Source: Glandiceps talaboti
Lineage: Eukaryota; Hemichordata; Enteropneusta; Spengelidae
Length of the DNA stretch: 64,000 bases
Reading direction: 5' to 3'
Assembly (NCBI RefSeq): GCF_964340395.1
Contig: NC_135551.1
Coordinates: 5,851,963 to 5,915,962, forward strand
Shown: positions 1-11,475 of the stretch, piece after piece
Position numbering within the stretch: position 1 is the first letter of the stretch
Layout of the letters: each line of letters starts with the position of its first letter
The notes under the pieces: generated by a model
What the model was told of the DNA's origin: nothing
The model's database searches: none
What the model saw: only the letters and a program-made list of their open reading frames with translations
Position numbers and translations under genes: made by a program

Positions 1-570
1 TATGTACTACAACACACTTTGAATTGATAGACATATGTACTACAACACACTTTGAATTGATAGACATATATACTACAACACACTTTGAAATGATAGACAT
101 ATATACTACAACACACTTTGAATTGATAGACATATGTACTACAACACACTTTGAATTGATAGACATATGTACTACAACACACTAAATAAATGAATTGATA
201 GACATATCACTACAACACACTTTGAATTGATAGACATATGTACTACAACACACTTTGAATTGATAGACATATGTACTACAACACACTTTGAATTGATAGA
301 CATATCACTACAACACACTTTGAAATGATAGACATATCACTACAACATGTACACACTTTGAATTGATAGACATATGTACTACAACACACTTTGAAATGAT
401 AGACATATGTACTACAACACACTTTGAATTGATAGACATATCACTACAACACACTTTGAAATGATAGACATATCACTACAACATGTACACACTTTGAATT
501 GATAGACATATGTACTACAACACACTTTGAAATGATAGACATGTGTACTACAACACACTTTCAAATGATA
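1..570. repeat. 33-bp minisatellite, about 17 copies, cut by the window edge
   Basis: Tandem copies of a unit containing TTTGAATTGATAGACATATG followed by TACTACAACACAC. The spacing between the first two copies is 33 bp. Shorter units lack GTA before CTACAACAC, a few have an inserted AACATGTACAC, and one has ACTAAATAAATG. The array begins at the first base, so it probably extends to the left. It lies upstream of a kinesin-like exon and is probably intronic. Confidence 0.95.
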
Positions 571-737
571 CTAAATCCTCTACTATGATTTTCAACATGG
601 TCATGGTATGATTACTCAATCATTTCTATATTTCTATGTAATATAGAAATACATGTTTTAATACAACTATTCAAATGTATTAAAAAATGTACTAACTTAT
701 ATAGGCTTAACATACATGTATGTATGTATGTATGTAA

Positions 738-1095
738 GGCCAAATAAAAAAAAACTGTTTGGTTCCGGTTACCCAACCCCACCTAGTTTTTCACACCAAC
801 CCTAAATTTTTTTTTACGTATTTGATAAAATCGTGAAAATCATGAAGTCTCACAAGAAATAGTGGATGCGGAAACTGACATCAACTTAACAAGACAATAC
901 AAAACTATTCTTCCAATATGTAATGACTGTACATATGATAGGAAGAAATAAACAACACAGAGACCATTTGGAAAATAATCGAAAACCTGATCTAGACATT
1001 AACACATAAAAAAACCCCCCAAAAACAACCCATCTACCTACCCCACCTATTTTAAAATTGAATGTAATCAGACGTCTAATCAAATAATGTTTAGA
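738..1095 (-). mobile_element. MITE family A, decayed copy (PIF/Harbinger type)
   Basis: The sequence begins TAA|GGCCAAATAAAAA and runs through GTTTGGTTCCGGTTACCCAA to CTACCTACCCCACCTATTTT. It is the reverse complement of the better copy at 17,808-18,193, and a third fragment lies at 8,960-9,037. The right end is degraded, so that boundary is approximate. The short ORF at 886-1,083 lies inside this repeat and is not a gene. Confidence 0.75.
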
Positions 1096-1189
1096 GATTT
1101 TGTTAATTGAAAACTATGCAGCATAAAAATGCCAAAATACTCAATATATATGCAAGTTTATTAGTTGTTGAAAACGGATGAGTTCTTGG

Positions 1190-1383
1190 CATGCTTGCAA
1201 TTGCAACACACAGTCAAATATTTTAAACTTCCAGATTTATAAAAAAAAATTCAAGTACTAGTAACCAAACAGGACTTGGTCTGTATTGTTTCACATTGAA
1301 TTTTCTGGTAGGAAGCCATGATAAAATTGTTTTATAAATTAAAAATCTGAAATAAATAACCAATCCTCATCCATATGGCCTCT
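1190..1383 (-). mobile_element. MITE family B, partial copy (TTAA type)
   Basis: The stretch ending in ATAAATTAAAAATCTGAAAT and CCTCATCCATATGGCC matches the right part of the elements at 24,537-24,881 and 26,728-26,979, including the shared text GGAAGCCATGATAAAATTG. The left end is not recognisable. It sits just upstream of the first kinesin-like exon, so it lies in that intron. Confidence 0.7.
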
Positions 1384-1452
1384 TAGTTCAAATAAAACAT
1401 ATGAAAAATTCAAAAGCTAAATATAAACAAATTTATATTTTGTATATTTCAG

Positions 1453-2385
1453 GGTAAAGATGAAAGAATTACTGCATTGGAAACAGAAAATGCTATGTTG
1501 TACTTGAAACTGGCCCAGGTGAGTACGTTAATTTTTATAAATGGATGAATAAACCTTATCCAAAGCCTTTGCTGTTATGGTTTTGAGGCGTATGACAGAG
1601 TTACAGTGCCAGTACATTCGACTGCCCTCTTGTGTCCATGAAGAGTAAACTTTTGTTTATATAAAACATCAGTATTTGGGTAATACATACAAACAAGTTG
1701 TCATTTCAGGCACTCACAACATGTGATATATATTCTTATCGATTGACCTAGGTTAAAATTTGCATAAAGTAGTAATATACTATAATAAATCACTTAAAAG
1801 AGTGTAGACTATCAAATTACTATCATCATTAAGTGACCATTACATGTATTAAAAATAACAGGTTGTATTATCTAAATGTCAATCTTGTATGTTTGCCTAC
1901 TTTCTTGAGAGAATTAAAAATGAATAAATTTGTTCAAAACGTAGATGAAAATTAGCAAGAGTAGATGACTTTGTCACTGATGTCAAATATAATAAATGAG
2001 TTATTAAAAGTGATCTGCACAATTTTTTTTTCTTTTCTCAAAATTACTGTATATATTTATTCAAAATGTATAGTCAGATCAGGTTTTATTGATGTAATAC
2101 ATTTCTGTTGTATTTTTCATATATATTTAGACCAAAGATATGATTTTTTATATGCAAATTTCATTTCCTATGTTTTTATTAAAATTCTTAGTATCTTTAT
2201 TTCATCAAATTCCAAATGTCACTTATCACAAACAAAATCGTACAGTGTGTACAAGTACTACGTACATAGTAACTGACAACATTCCAGTGACACACAAACA
2301 TGACAATAAGTCATACCCTGTAGTACTAGTAGTATATTATTAGTACAACTGAACTGAGGTTCAGTAGTGCTATAGGCATGGTGAA

Positions 2386-2432
<47 letters not shown>

Positions 2433-5400
2433 AGAACTATACCCATTCAATAATCATATTCTGAGCCTGGATTGAAAAATTAAGCCTGTTTTTTCCCAAC
2501 TTGTAGTTTTTTGAGTATAACAAATAACTCCCTGATAGAAAGAGGATTGCCATAACGAGAATGGATCCAGAGAGAGAGGCAGCCAGGATTAATTCTGTGT
2601 GTGTGCACAAAATCAGTAATTAGAATCACAGGGGAAAGACAATGTGTCTGTGATAACTGAGTCCATTAAAATTAAGACATCGGGGAGTAAGCAGAAACGG
2701 AAGTAGTGTATGATATGGAATTATGGATATAGGTTGCAAACTTAAACCCCAAGACACTCTTTGTAAAATCAACCATACATAGTAGAACTATATACTTCAT
2801 CAGCATGCAAAGTTTGTATGTTAAAAAACATTCATTAGTGTGTCTTAAAGTTGATAGTTGTCCCACTGGATCAGGCATACCATATACATCATCTAGCATT
2901 CATATGTATATAACCAGGCCAGGATTCTGGTTTTGTGAGATTTGTGATAGCTGTAGATGTAATCTTTGAGAGTGCATTATAAAAATGGATTACAGGGGCA
3001 TTTTCTTAATTCTTCATACATAGCTACTGGCACTTTTAATCCAAGTTGATGTCACATGACAATTCAGTCTAGTAACATAGGTGGACTGACAGTGGGTCTA
3101 CATGTAGAATGGAAACAGAACAGGAAATGCTTCTAGCATAGTTATTGAATTATGGAAAAAAAATGATTATATATGGTTCATTAAACTCAGATTTCACTTA
3201 TCAACCTCATAGTTGATACTAATACTGTGTGTACATTTACTAAGTATAGTAGCTAACATTCCAGTGACAAAGAAACAATTGACAATGAATCATACCAAAA
3301 AATATCATTACTGAATCAAAACAGGAACAACCTTAGGCCATCATCTCATTGTATACAAATCTCTAATATAGCTTCAGGAAGTCCACTGGAAAATAAGCAA
3401 TAATCGGCAGTAGGTGGAATGGATTGACCATGTACTTGATGAAGATTTATGTGAATTAGGAATTAGAAAATTATGTTCTTGAGGCCATTCTTATAAAATG
3501 ATATTTCAGTTGTGTTTTTACAACCTTGGATAAATTAACAACATTTACAACATCAGATCATTACATGTATAACTTTATTTATTCATAGACAAGGAAAGTA
3601 GAAAATAGCTTTTATTTTTTTCCAAAGTTTCTGAACTATGGTTGGCAAAATCCTTGGCAGTGATATAAGTACTAATTTATATACATGTACATGTAGTAAG
3701 TAATAAATTAGCATTTGTTTGTTATTTTACAATAAATAAGTTCAACAATGTCTGTGCAGGTTTCAAATTATTGTAGATGATTTACACAGATTTATACAAA
3801 TTGTATCATTTGGTTCTGGTGTCAAATCATCTAAATACAGATTTATAGGTTCATGGTTGTTGTTATTTGTTTATTGATATTCTTGTTTGTTTGTTATTGA
3901 CACTTTACATGTATAGCTTCAAGGTGCCATCAGAAACACCAAGGAAGAGACTGGTCACATGAAGAGATTATTTGCTGCTGATAAGAAGTTAAAAGATAAC
4001 TTGGCACATCAACTATTGGCTGTTAATAGACAAATCAAGGTAAATGATTGAACCCCCCCCTCCCTCACCCACTCACCCATTGTCCAAGTTAGATCTCTTC
4101 AAAGACCTATATTAGATTATGAATAAAATTTAGGTGTGAAAAACAATTGTCCAGCAGAGCTGCAGAATATTAAAGTTGGTCCAGAACAAAAATAATAACC
4201 TGGTGTAATCCATATAGCTCCACTGATAAGATAACACTGTGAGAATCTGGTATTGAAACCCAGGCTTTCACTTTTAAAGGCTCAAAATTCCATCCCAGGT
4301 TCTGAGTTTAATGCTATCTTATCAGTGGAGCCCTTAGGATGGAATACTTTATAGCTATAGATTATTCTTTTGCTCTGGAGCAACTTTTTCTATAACTCTA
4401 CAGATAACTTTTTTTCAAACCTAGATTTTAATTCAAATTCATCCCCAACACCCTGCAGTAAGGTGTAGTTACACAGAGTTACAGAAACCAAGTCATTAAA
4501 ATTGTTAAAATTGTGGCTTTAAGACTGTAATTTGCCATGCTCTGTACCTCTACGTGTTTAAGTGAATGTTATATAGAAAGCAAAGTGACAGTAATTGAGA
4601 AAATATTGCTTTCACAGACCTTGAACTTTCTATACATTATATTAACAACTTTCATATTGACAGTAATTGCAGAAATCCACCTGTAACGATGCTGTATGAT
4701 AAAGCCATTTAAATACTATATCCCTGTATTTCTATTATTTGAAAGCTTTTTTGCATTCACATTTGACATTAGGGGTAGTTAAACTTGATGAATGACAGCT
4801 TATAACGTTCATTAACTCTAATGGAGTTATTGCTCAGACTGATATACAATGTATCAAAAGGGTCACAAGTGACCCAAATTAGCTTTTGTGCCTTTTACCA
4901 CCTCAGTCTGAATTTCAACCTGCCCAGTACCAACTGAGTATCATTAAAATCAATTTAAGATGTATGTAAAATGGGTGATGGTCAGCTTAATCTCCCGAAC
5001 AATGCAGGTTTTCCCCAAGTACTTTGGTTTCCTCCTGGGCTCAAGGCATTGCGCAAGTGGTGACCATATCTGAATTTCCAAATTAAATTTGGATCAGTAA
5101 CAGATACGATTATGATCACAATCAGCTATCACATTAGGGGCTATGTATTTTTCAAAGTAAACAATTTTTTTTACAAAAGGCTAATTTATTTGGTCTATTT
5201 TTAACCAACAAAAAGTCAAAGCTCATTGACAGCATAATGTACCTGGGCCCTTGGGCCATCATTCAAATGTTGTCATGTTTTCCTTACATCATCTACATCT
5301 ATGGTTCACTAACAGAGTATGAAGACAGAGTTGAAGAATTTGAGGTCAGTAGCTGTATCCTTACCTGAACAGTTCCTGGAAGAATATGAGAAAGGTCTTG

Positions 5401-6023
5401 AAGATGCAGAACTCTACAACAAGAAGTGGCTTTCAGACAATGTAGACATGAAACGTATGTAAGATGGGTTTGGGCAGGAGGGGTGTTAACAGCAGATGGA
5501 TGAAAAAAAAGGGGTTGGGGAAAAAGAGGAAGGTGGCAGGAGAGGGAACATATTGAATGATACACTAAGCATTACAATGTTTTTATTGGAATTTACATGT
5601 AACGTTGTATAGAATTAGTTTGCCACAACAAAAGAAACGACTAAAAAACAATAGAAAAAATATAAATAAAACAAAAACACATGTCCTGCCACGAACAGAT
5701 ATCACTGCATACAGTCTGAGGCACCAAATTAATTTCTTATATGACTATAAAACCAAATACATATTGGTTGCACAGACACAGTTCCTGTAAACTGAGAATA
5801 CAGCAATGCATTTGCACTGTATCAGCAATTTCTTCCTACATGTATGTTAATTGAACAGCACATATCTGGCATTTACTTGGATGTATACTGGTAGTTACTA
5901 GTATTATTGTTATTAACAGAATTACAGATGAAGGTGATGGAGTTAGAGAAATCGCTAACTGATGCTGTAGAGAGACATGCCAAGGAAAAGAAGCGAAGGA
6001 GAGAGTTGCATAATACGCTGGTG
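1453..6023 (+). CDS. Kinesin-14 (C-terminal kinesin)-like gene, four internal exons, partial
   Basis: Four exons with consensus splice sites join in a single frame: 1,453-1,518 (22 codons), 3,917-4,039 (41 codons), 5,316-5,454 (46 codons plus 1 base) and 5,920-6,023 (2 bases plus 34 codons). Donors are GTGAGT, GTAAAT, GTATGT and GTGAGT. The product is charged, Leu-rich and coiled-coil-like, starting GKDERITALETENAML and ending KEKKRRRELHNTLV. In kinesin-14 motors (KIFC1/KIFC3/plant KCBP types) a basic segment followed by LHN lies just before the neck and motor (consensus ELxGNIRVxCRVRP), so these exons would encode the stalk and neck. A minus-end-directed microtubule motor is inferred. No motor exon (ATP-binding GQTGSGKT, SSRSH or LAGSE motifs) was found downstream and no start codon upstream, so both ends lie outside or were missed. 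Exon structure is well supported, family moderately so. Confidence 0.72.
1519..3916 (+). other. Intron of the kinesin-like gene
   Basis: Non-coding, from the GTGAGT donor to the ATAG acceptor. It contains a (GT)n tract at 2,387-2,431, preceded by the dispersed-repeat start CAACTGAACTGAGGTTCAG at about 2,346, which recurs at 62,254. The short ORFs here are AT-rich, lack codon character and are not called. Confidence 0.7.
2346..2431 (+). repeat. Dispersed repeat head plus (GT)n microsatellite
   Basis: CAACTGAACTGAGGTTCAG is itself a short hairpin (CTGAAC/GTTCAG). It is followed by TAGTGCTATAGG and then a GT run of about 40 bp. The same order occurs at 62,252-62,318, so this is a fragment of that repeat family. 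Confidence 0.8.
4110..4370 (+). repeat. Dispersed repeat with internal inverted repeat
   Basis: The segment with GGTGTGAAAAACAATTGTC and GTTGGTCCAGAACAAAA resembles 61,030-61,225. In this copy AGCTCCACTGATAAGATAAC near the middle recurs in reverse complement near the right end (ATCTTATCAGTGGAGC), giving a fold-back shape. It lies in an intron of the kinesin-like gene. No target duplication was identified. Confidence 0.7.
4950..5080 (+). repeat. Dispersed repeat resembling the CTCC...GGTTTCCTCC family
   Basis: It contains CTCCCGAACAATGCAGG, then TTTCCCCAAGTACTTTGG, then TTTCCTCC and GCATTGCGCAAG. Related blocks appear in a different order at 6,635-6,830 (GCAATGCGCAAGG, then CTCCTGAACAATTCAGC). 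Sequences of this type are common dispersed repeats in invertebrate genomes; the exact family is not assigned. Confidence 0.5.
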
Positions 6024-6079
6024 GTGAGTACACAGTCTGATAAATGTCTTGTTTTTAAGGTCAAGATGTGAGTGGGTTA

Positions 6080-6159
6080 TTAGTGGCTGAGTTGTTAACT
6101 CAGTGACTGATAATGATATAGCCTATATTGTCATTGGTGTATGACTTACACACGATACT

Positions 6160-6234
<75 letters not shown>

Positions 6235-6650
6235 TGGGGGGGGGGGGCTGGTGACCATGTGGCATAATTATTGATGGCTGAGTTGTTAACTTGGTGACTA
6301 TAATATGACCCGTATTCTTACAGGCCTATGTTGTACTGTCTTATGGAAAGCCCAGGTATGGTATTCATTATTGGTAGCTGAGTTGTTAACTCGGTGACTG
6401 AGATGACATCTACCAGGGTACTCTCACTGGTTTATGTATTTTACATAATCTAAACTGGTCTGGTTTGAGGCCCTTGTTGGTGACTTGAGTTGTTAACTCA
6501 GTGACTGATAGTAACTGTGGTATGACATGTATTCTCACTGGCCTTTGTTTTATATACAATGTACTGTTTTATAATTGGCCATGCTGTGACTTGAGTTGTT
6601 AACTTAGTGACTGATATGACCTGTATTTTCATTGGCATCGCTCAGATGCA
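6080..6650 (+). repeat. Degenerate tandem repeat with GAGTTGTTAACTCAGTGACT core, five copies
   Basis: Five copies of TGAGTTGTTAACTCAGTGAC, with small changes, occur at roughly 6,090, 6,271, 6,378, 6,486 and 6,593. They are separated by variable text that often includes TGACCTGTATTCTCATTGG. A (GT)n plus G-run expansion at 6,172-6,247 interrupts the first interval. The array begins about 60 bp after the last kinesin-like exon. Confidence 0.85.
6172..6247 (+). repeat. (GT)n followed by a G run
   Basis: About 62 bp of alternating GT, then GGTGGGGG running into a long G homopolymer. The same GT-then-G design recurs at 12,547-12,585. Confidence 0.97.
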
Positions 6651-6929
6651 ATGCGCAAGGCACAACTGAAGACATAACAACACCATTTGGACATAGAATT
6701 CAACTTAACATGTCTGCTAGAGATTTTGCACTTAGAATATACATGTTGTATTTCTAGCTGAGTTGGGTTACCCTCCTGAACAATTCAGCTGGGTTTTACT
6801 CCAGATACCGTGGTATTTTCCTGCACTGACAGTGACACAGTTTAACTATCTTTGTAGTTTGTAAATTAATCAACAATCAAGGTACAAATTAATATTATTA
6901 ATTTCTTTTGTATTCATTTTATAAATTTT

Positions 6930-6968
6930 ATTCATTCATTCATTCATTCATTCATTCATTCATTCATT
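6930..6968 (+). repeat. (ATTC)n microsatellite
   Basis: Nine to ten uninterrupted ATTC repeats. Confidence 0.95.
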
Positions 6969-8340
6969 AATATGCAAGCATCGTTCAAAGATATTTACTT
7001 CACACACATATTCATAACAACGCACATGCATAAATGCAAATTGCAATTTCTCTTTTAAACAGTATTTTATTAGTTTTATGATAATAAAAACAAAGGTAAA
7101 TACATACATACATTATAAGTTGACATGACAATACAATGTCTCACCATGTCTCCCCCTTTATTGTATACTGCATTATATTCTGATATTCTGTAATTTGCAT
7201 AGTAGCCTAGTTTTGATGTATCAAAAATTATTAGCTACCATCTATATATTATGAAAAAAGGGCTCTGATTAACATATAAAGTAATTATCAAATAACCCAA
7301 TATTGAAAGATTATATTAGAATTCTGAAAATTGTACAGAATAAAAAATGTTTGAACCCAAAAAACTATACATTTTCTTGTGTTGAAACTTGTTTTATTCT
7401 GTACAATTTGGACATAAAATGTACACGTAGGTGTGTTCATTCAAATTTTATAACTGTCTGAATATATGAGGATCATATCCACCTGTTTGTTGAATTGTAA
7501 ATAACACTATTTTACTTGTCACAGTCATTTCATAATACCTCAGTAACTCTTATTACCTGAAATAGAATTGTACTCCCTAGGCACATCATGAAAATAACAT
7601 TCATCCGATTTCTTGGTCGACACCAATCAATGCACTACAGATGCTTTACTATCAAAATGTAGGTAAGAACAAAAAAGTCAACCTTTTTGCCTTTTTGTTC
7701 TACTTCTACCTGTAAACTTTGGGTAAAATGTTATAATATGCAGGTATTAAAAGTTGAAGTGAAACATAGATAACACTAAACATACATGTACAAATGGTGA
7801 AGTATAATAAGGCAACTGAGGAATACATTGACAAGGCTATGATTTTATATTGCATTATGCCAAGTCCTTTGATTTTGAATGTAATAAGAATTTATTGAAG
7901 AGTCAAGGTGTATTTATATTCAATTTCTACCGACAAGAATTATTATAAGACTCCCCTGTTTATATGACCTGTATCAATTTACAATTTTAACCTGTCAATG
8001 TCAGATTTGAGGACTGGTATTTATTTATATATACATGTATATGAAATAGTGGTAAATTATGGTTTATGTTTTCTGAAGTAAGTAATAAATAAGAACCATT
8101 CACCTGGTGGACTGGTTGATATTATTGAGTGATTTGTGTTGTGAAGACTGAAGGGTACCTTATATACTGGCTGTACATTAACTTTATGAAATACATTGAA
8201 ACACTGAATGATGTAAGATTGGTTGATAGAGTTGCGTAAAATTGAGATGTTTTTGTGTTCATTCTTAAGTGAAAATTCAAAGTTTTATTCTCTGTAAATA
8301 ATCCTGCAGTATTCTCTTAGAGCAATGCACAAGTAACAGG
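6969..8340. other. Non-coding, no gene seen
   Basis: AT-rich sequence without exon-like segments. The only structure noted is a perfect 18-bp inverted repeat, AAATTGTACAGAATAAAA at 7,328-7,345 with its complement at 7,392-7,409. Confidence 0.6.
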
Positions 8341-8348
8341 GTTGTCAT

Positions 8349-8524
8349 CAGTGAGCCCTCTAAACCAATTTGACATGCCACTGATGCACATAATTCCTAG
8401 GGATGCACCAAAATTTGGTGTACCCCTATCTCTTACTAGGTGGTGACTCACAAGAAATGTCAGTTTTTATCATACTGACCCACAACAACAAAAAGTTTGC
8501 TATCAATCATTAGAGAGCACACTG
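8349..8524. mobile_element. hAT-type MITE with 8-bp target duplication
   Basis: The ends are CAGTGAGCCCTCTAA and, on the other strand, CAGTGTGCTCTCTAA. The flanking octamer GTTGTCAT is present at 8,341-8,348 and again, perfectly, at 8,525-8,532. An 8-bp duplication with termini starting CAG is the hAT superfamily pattern. At 176 bp it has no coding capacity. A related copy lies at 25,915-26,055. Confidence 0.9.
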
Positions 8525-8959
8525 GTTGTCATACCCGCTGTGATTTTTTCCTGAACGTGGTATCAGGGTGTTAAGTTCTCGTTAATATTTCAACATTGTA
8601 GTGATAAAATGATAAAAAACATTTCAAACTTGTGACAAAATGATACTAACAAATATCAAATAAAAGAAAAGTAAAGATACAAATCAGTGATAAATTGTAT
8701 TATAGTTTATGTAAGGAATAGACAATGTATATAATACTATGATGGTTTATTACATTGTTGTATTATATCGAAAAGTAGAAATTTAAACTTTCGATGAGTT
8801 TTCCTGCTATGTGTATATTATTATTCAAAGTTGCTGGTTTATAAAAGAAGTAAAACTATCCTCACAATATTTAACAATAACAATGAAAACTGTTAACAGC
8901 AAAATGCTTATTATGATATTGATAGATCTTGAATATCAACAATAATATATATCAACAAA

Positions 8960-9037
8960 TAAAAAAAAAAATCTACCTACCCCACCTATTCTAAAATTGA
9001 GCGTAATCGGAACCTCACAATTTTTTTTTGTTATGCC
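8960..9037 (-). mobile_element. MITE family A, truncated copy
   Basis: CTACCTACCCCACCTATTCT followed by TGAGCGTAATCGGAACCTC and a terminal ATGCC|TAA match the left end of the 17,808-18,193 element in reverse complement. The other end is missing. Confidence 0.8.
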
Positions 9038-9414
9038 TAAAATTAAGTTTAAAAAAAAGACATTTTCATAGGTGTAATGTAACTGACAATAATAAATAAA
9101 ATGTGTGTTTTGATAAAGTTAACGAAGAAATAACTCAGCACCAGGCAGCTTTGTGATAAAGTTGCTCACTTTCATATTGTATTGAATATTTTCCCTGAAC
9201 TCCTTGAGACAAGCATAGAATGAAAGTAATAAATCTCTCCATTTGTTGGTCTTAACTTTGCACAAGGAAACAATTATTTAAGAAATAATTTGAGAGTTCT
9301 AGATAAAACGTAACAATTTGGCTGAGTTTATGGACAGGATCGATATCATTAAAGAATCTTTGCACGAATGGTAAAGCTAAGTGTCTGGAGAGAACACTTA
9401 TTGAGATGAACTCA

Positions 9415-10722
9415 TCAACAAAGTATGTCATGATAGGCTTGTCTAAACTGAGAACTCCTAAAAGCATACAGAAAGGGATTAAAACAAGAATTACCAAATG
9501 CCAATACACCAGCTGCTGTCAAGAAGTTCCTTGGTATGTCTGTTACACTAGCTACCAAAGATAACGTACCTAGTGGTAACCAACAAAAACAGAATATCAT
9601 AGTCACGATAAATAAATTGACAGCGATGGAATATTCTCTTTTCTCACGTTGTTCAATCAATTTGTTTTGTCTTTCAACGATAATCTGGGAGGCATTTAGA
9701 GGCGTTTTCTTTGGCATTGTTTTCATTTTAACTTTTCCTTTGTTGTATACAACACATGTTGTTGCATGTTTGTTGTCAGTTTTGGAGTGGTTGTCATCTT
9801 CTGTACAGCTGAGTTCCTGATGATGACTTGATTGTGGTAACATAGTTACAGACTCACTCACCGTGTCACTGTTTGGGTCATTGGTAACTGCTTCACGGTT
9901 GTTAGTTCCGTTAATACGAACTTCAGGAACCGGTCCAGTAAACTTTTCTCCAGCTTTCATATTGTTATAAGATTTCCCGTGCTTTTTACGATCCTCGTTT
10001 TCACGTTGTAACGATTGTCTGAAATTTGCTGTCGTTTTGTGAATAGTGCAGTATATGTGGATGTAACAAAACGCCATGACCAGCATAGGCAATAATCCAC
10101 ATGATGTTAGCAACATAATTAGATAGGAGCAGTCATAGAAATCAATTTTCACTAAACAAAATGAGATATCCTCAAGGTAAATAACTTTGCCCCAACCGAA
10201 AACTGGTGGTAAGGCAGTCATAAGAGATACAATCCATAAACCGGAGCACATTACAAGCGTTCTCTTGACGGTGAAATAACGTTGTACGTGCGATGCGGGT
10301 CTCTGTATTGCAAAGTAGCGATTGACTGCTATACATGTAAGGTTGAATACTGACGTGTGGAATAACGTTATTGTGAATTCACCAATTAAAGTACAGGCAA
10401 TATCACTGAATGGCCATTCTTGTTTTACGATACACATTATAAATATCGGCTGACTGACAGCACAGATCAGGAAATCAGACAGTGCCAGATTAGCAACGAA
10501 TATATTGGTAGCACTCTGCATACTGTTGAATTTGAAAACCACCGAAATGGTCAAGAGATTGCCAAGGATACCAGTGATGCAGAATACAATCACCACGGTA
10601 ACCTGGATGGCAATTCCTATGGTATCCGTTGGTATCCATGGCGCTGTAGTGTCTTCAGTGATGTTGTATGTTACATTATTGCTGTATGCAGTGTAGTTTG
10701 ATACCTCATGAGATACAACCAT
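9415..10722 (-). CDS. Class A G protein-coupled receptor, melatonin-receptor-like, intronless ORF
   Basis: A 435-residue rhodopsin-family receptor in one exon, predicted to sit in the plasma membrane and signal through G proteins; the ligand is unknown. Three N-glycosylation sequons (N9, N16, N20) precede TM1 (about 38-62, GN at 54-55). TM2 has NLALSD (D83). C110 starts TM3, which ends in FNLTCIAVNRY, so NRY (134-136) replaces the usual DRY. TM4 ends PPVFGWG, and C189 or C198 could pair with C110. TM5 is about 200-225. The third intracellular loop is long (about 226-363), polar and basic. TM6 has FCFCWLP (377-383) and TM7 NPFLY (415-419). The tail is short, ending FRQAYHDILC. NRY and the IFxxxLAxxD and FNxTxIAxNRY patterns recall melatonin receptors and the Moody/Tre1 group; NPxxY argues against a true melatonin receptor, which has NAxxY. 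A pyrimidine tract and AG on the minus strand near 10,781 could be a 5' UTR acceptor. Confidence 0.95.
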   Translation of the reverse strand: MVVSHEVSNYTAYSNNVTYNITEDTTAPWIPTDTIGIAIQVTVVIVFCITGILGNLLTISVVFKFNSMQSATNIFVANLALSDFLICAVSQPIFIMCIVKQEWPFSDIACTLIGEFTITLFHTSVFNLTCIAVNRYFAIQRPASHVQRYFTVKRTLVMCSGLWIVSLMTALPPVFGWGKVIYLEDISFCLVKIDFYDCSYLIMLLTSCGLLPMLVMAFCYIHIYCTIHKTTANFRQSLQRENEDRKKHGKSYNNMKAGEKFTGPVPEVRINGTNNREAVTNDPNSDTVSESVTMLPQSSHHQELSCTEDDNHSKTDNKHATTCVVYNKGKVKMKTMPKKTPLNASQIIVERQNKLIEQREKREYSIAVNLFIVTMIFCFCWLPLGTLSLVASVTDIPRNFLTAAGVLAFGNSCFNPFLYAFRSSQFRQAYHDILC

Positions 10723-10886
10723 AGTTTAACTGTCTTTGTTATCTACTCAAGCAGATCCAGTTTTGCACTTCTCTCTTAAAATACAAAATGAAAAATAGAA
10801 GAAAAGACAAATTAGGTGAACGTTCATTATAGAAATTGATTCCCATTTTATCAAAACATATCAAGTTTAGGAATATTTTAATTGAA

Positions 10887-10960
10887 AGTGGTGATATGGA
10901 TGAGGATTAGGTATTTATTTTGGATTTTTAATTTAGAAAACAATAACATTATGTGGCAGT
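10887..10960 (+). mobile_element. MITE family B, left-end fragment
   Basis: AAGTGGTGATATGGATGAGG followed by ATTAGGTATTTATTTTGG matches the left terminus of the element at 24,537. The rest is not recognisable. It lies just upstream of the GPCR on that gene's 5' side. Confidence 0.7.
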
Positions 10961-11475
10961 AATGAGTAAGTACTTTGTACATTGTGTAGTTTATAGTCAG
11001 TTTTATCCACCTGTGCCAAGGGGTTTAAAAACTGTCATTCTCAGTTTCCGCTAAAATGTTTGAGTGCCAAACTAGATTCGTTCATACTATGTGGGAATTA
11101 TATCAGTAATGATAGATATTACTATAGATTTTACTACGGTATGGTCATGAATGCATATATCTGTTTTCTAACTGTATTATCAGTATTAGTTGTATATTAT
11201 GCATAATAATATTTTAAAAATTAATATCCTGTTAATATTTTATTCATAGTCAACTCATCAATCATAAATTATATTAATGATAAACAATGGAATGGTAATA
11301 ATCTTATAATTGCAGTATAGATTTTAAAGAGGTGAAATTGCTAACTACGTGTACACTGTAATTAGTTATACCAAGTGTTTATGATATAAAAAATGATTTA
11401 TGATATGTTACGCACCAATTAATAGTGACCTATTTTTGGTTGTGGTCTAATTAAGATAACGGTCACAAAATAGAC

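Noticed and set aside
9252-9509. 85-codon minus-strand ORF overlapping the GPCR 3' end
   Set aside because: Different frame of the same region. It overlaps the TM7 coding segment and has no independent evidence.
9536-9820. Plus-strand ORF opposite the GPCR
   Set aside because: Antisense shadow of the receptor coding sequence; the same holds for 10,420-10,701 and 10,505-10,696.
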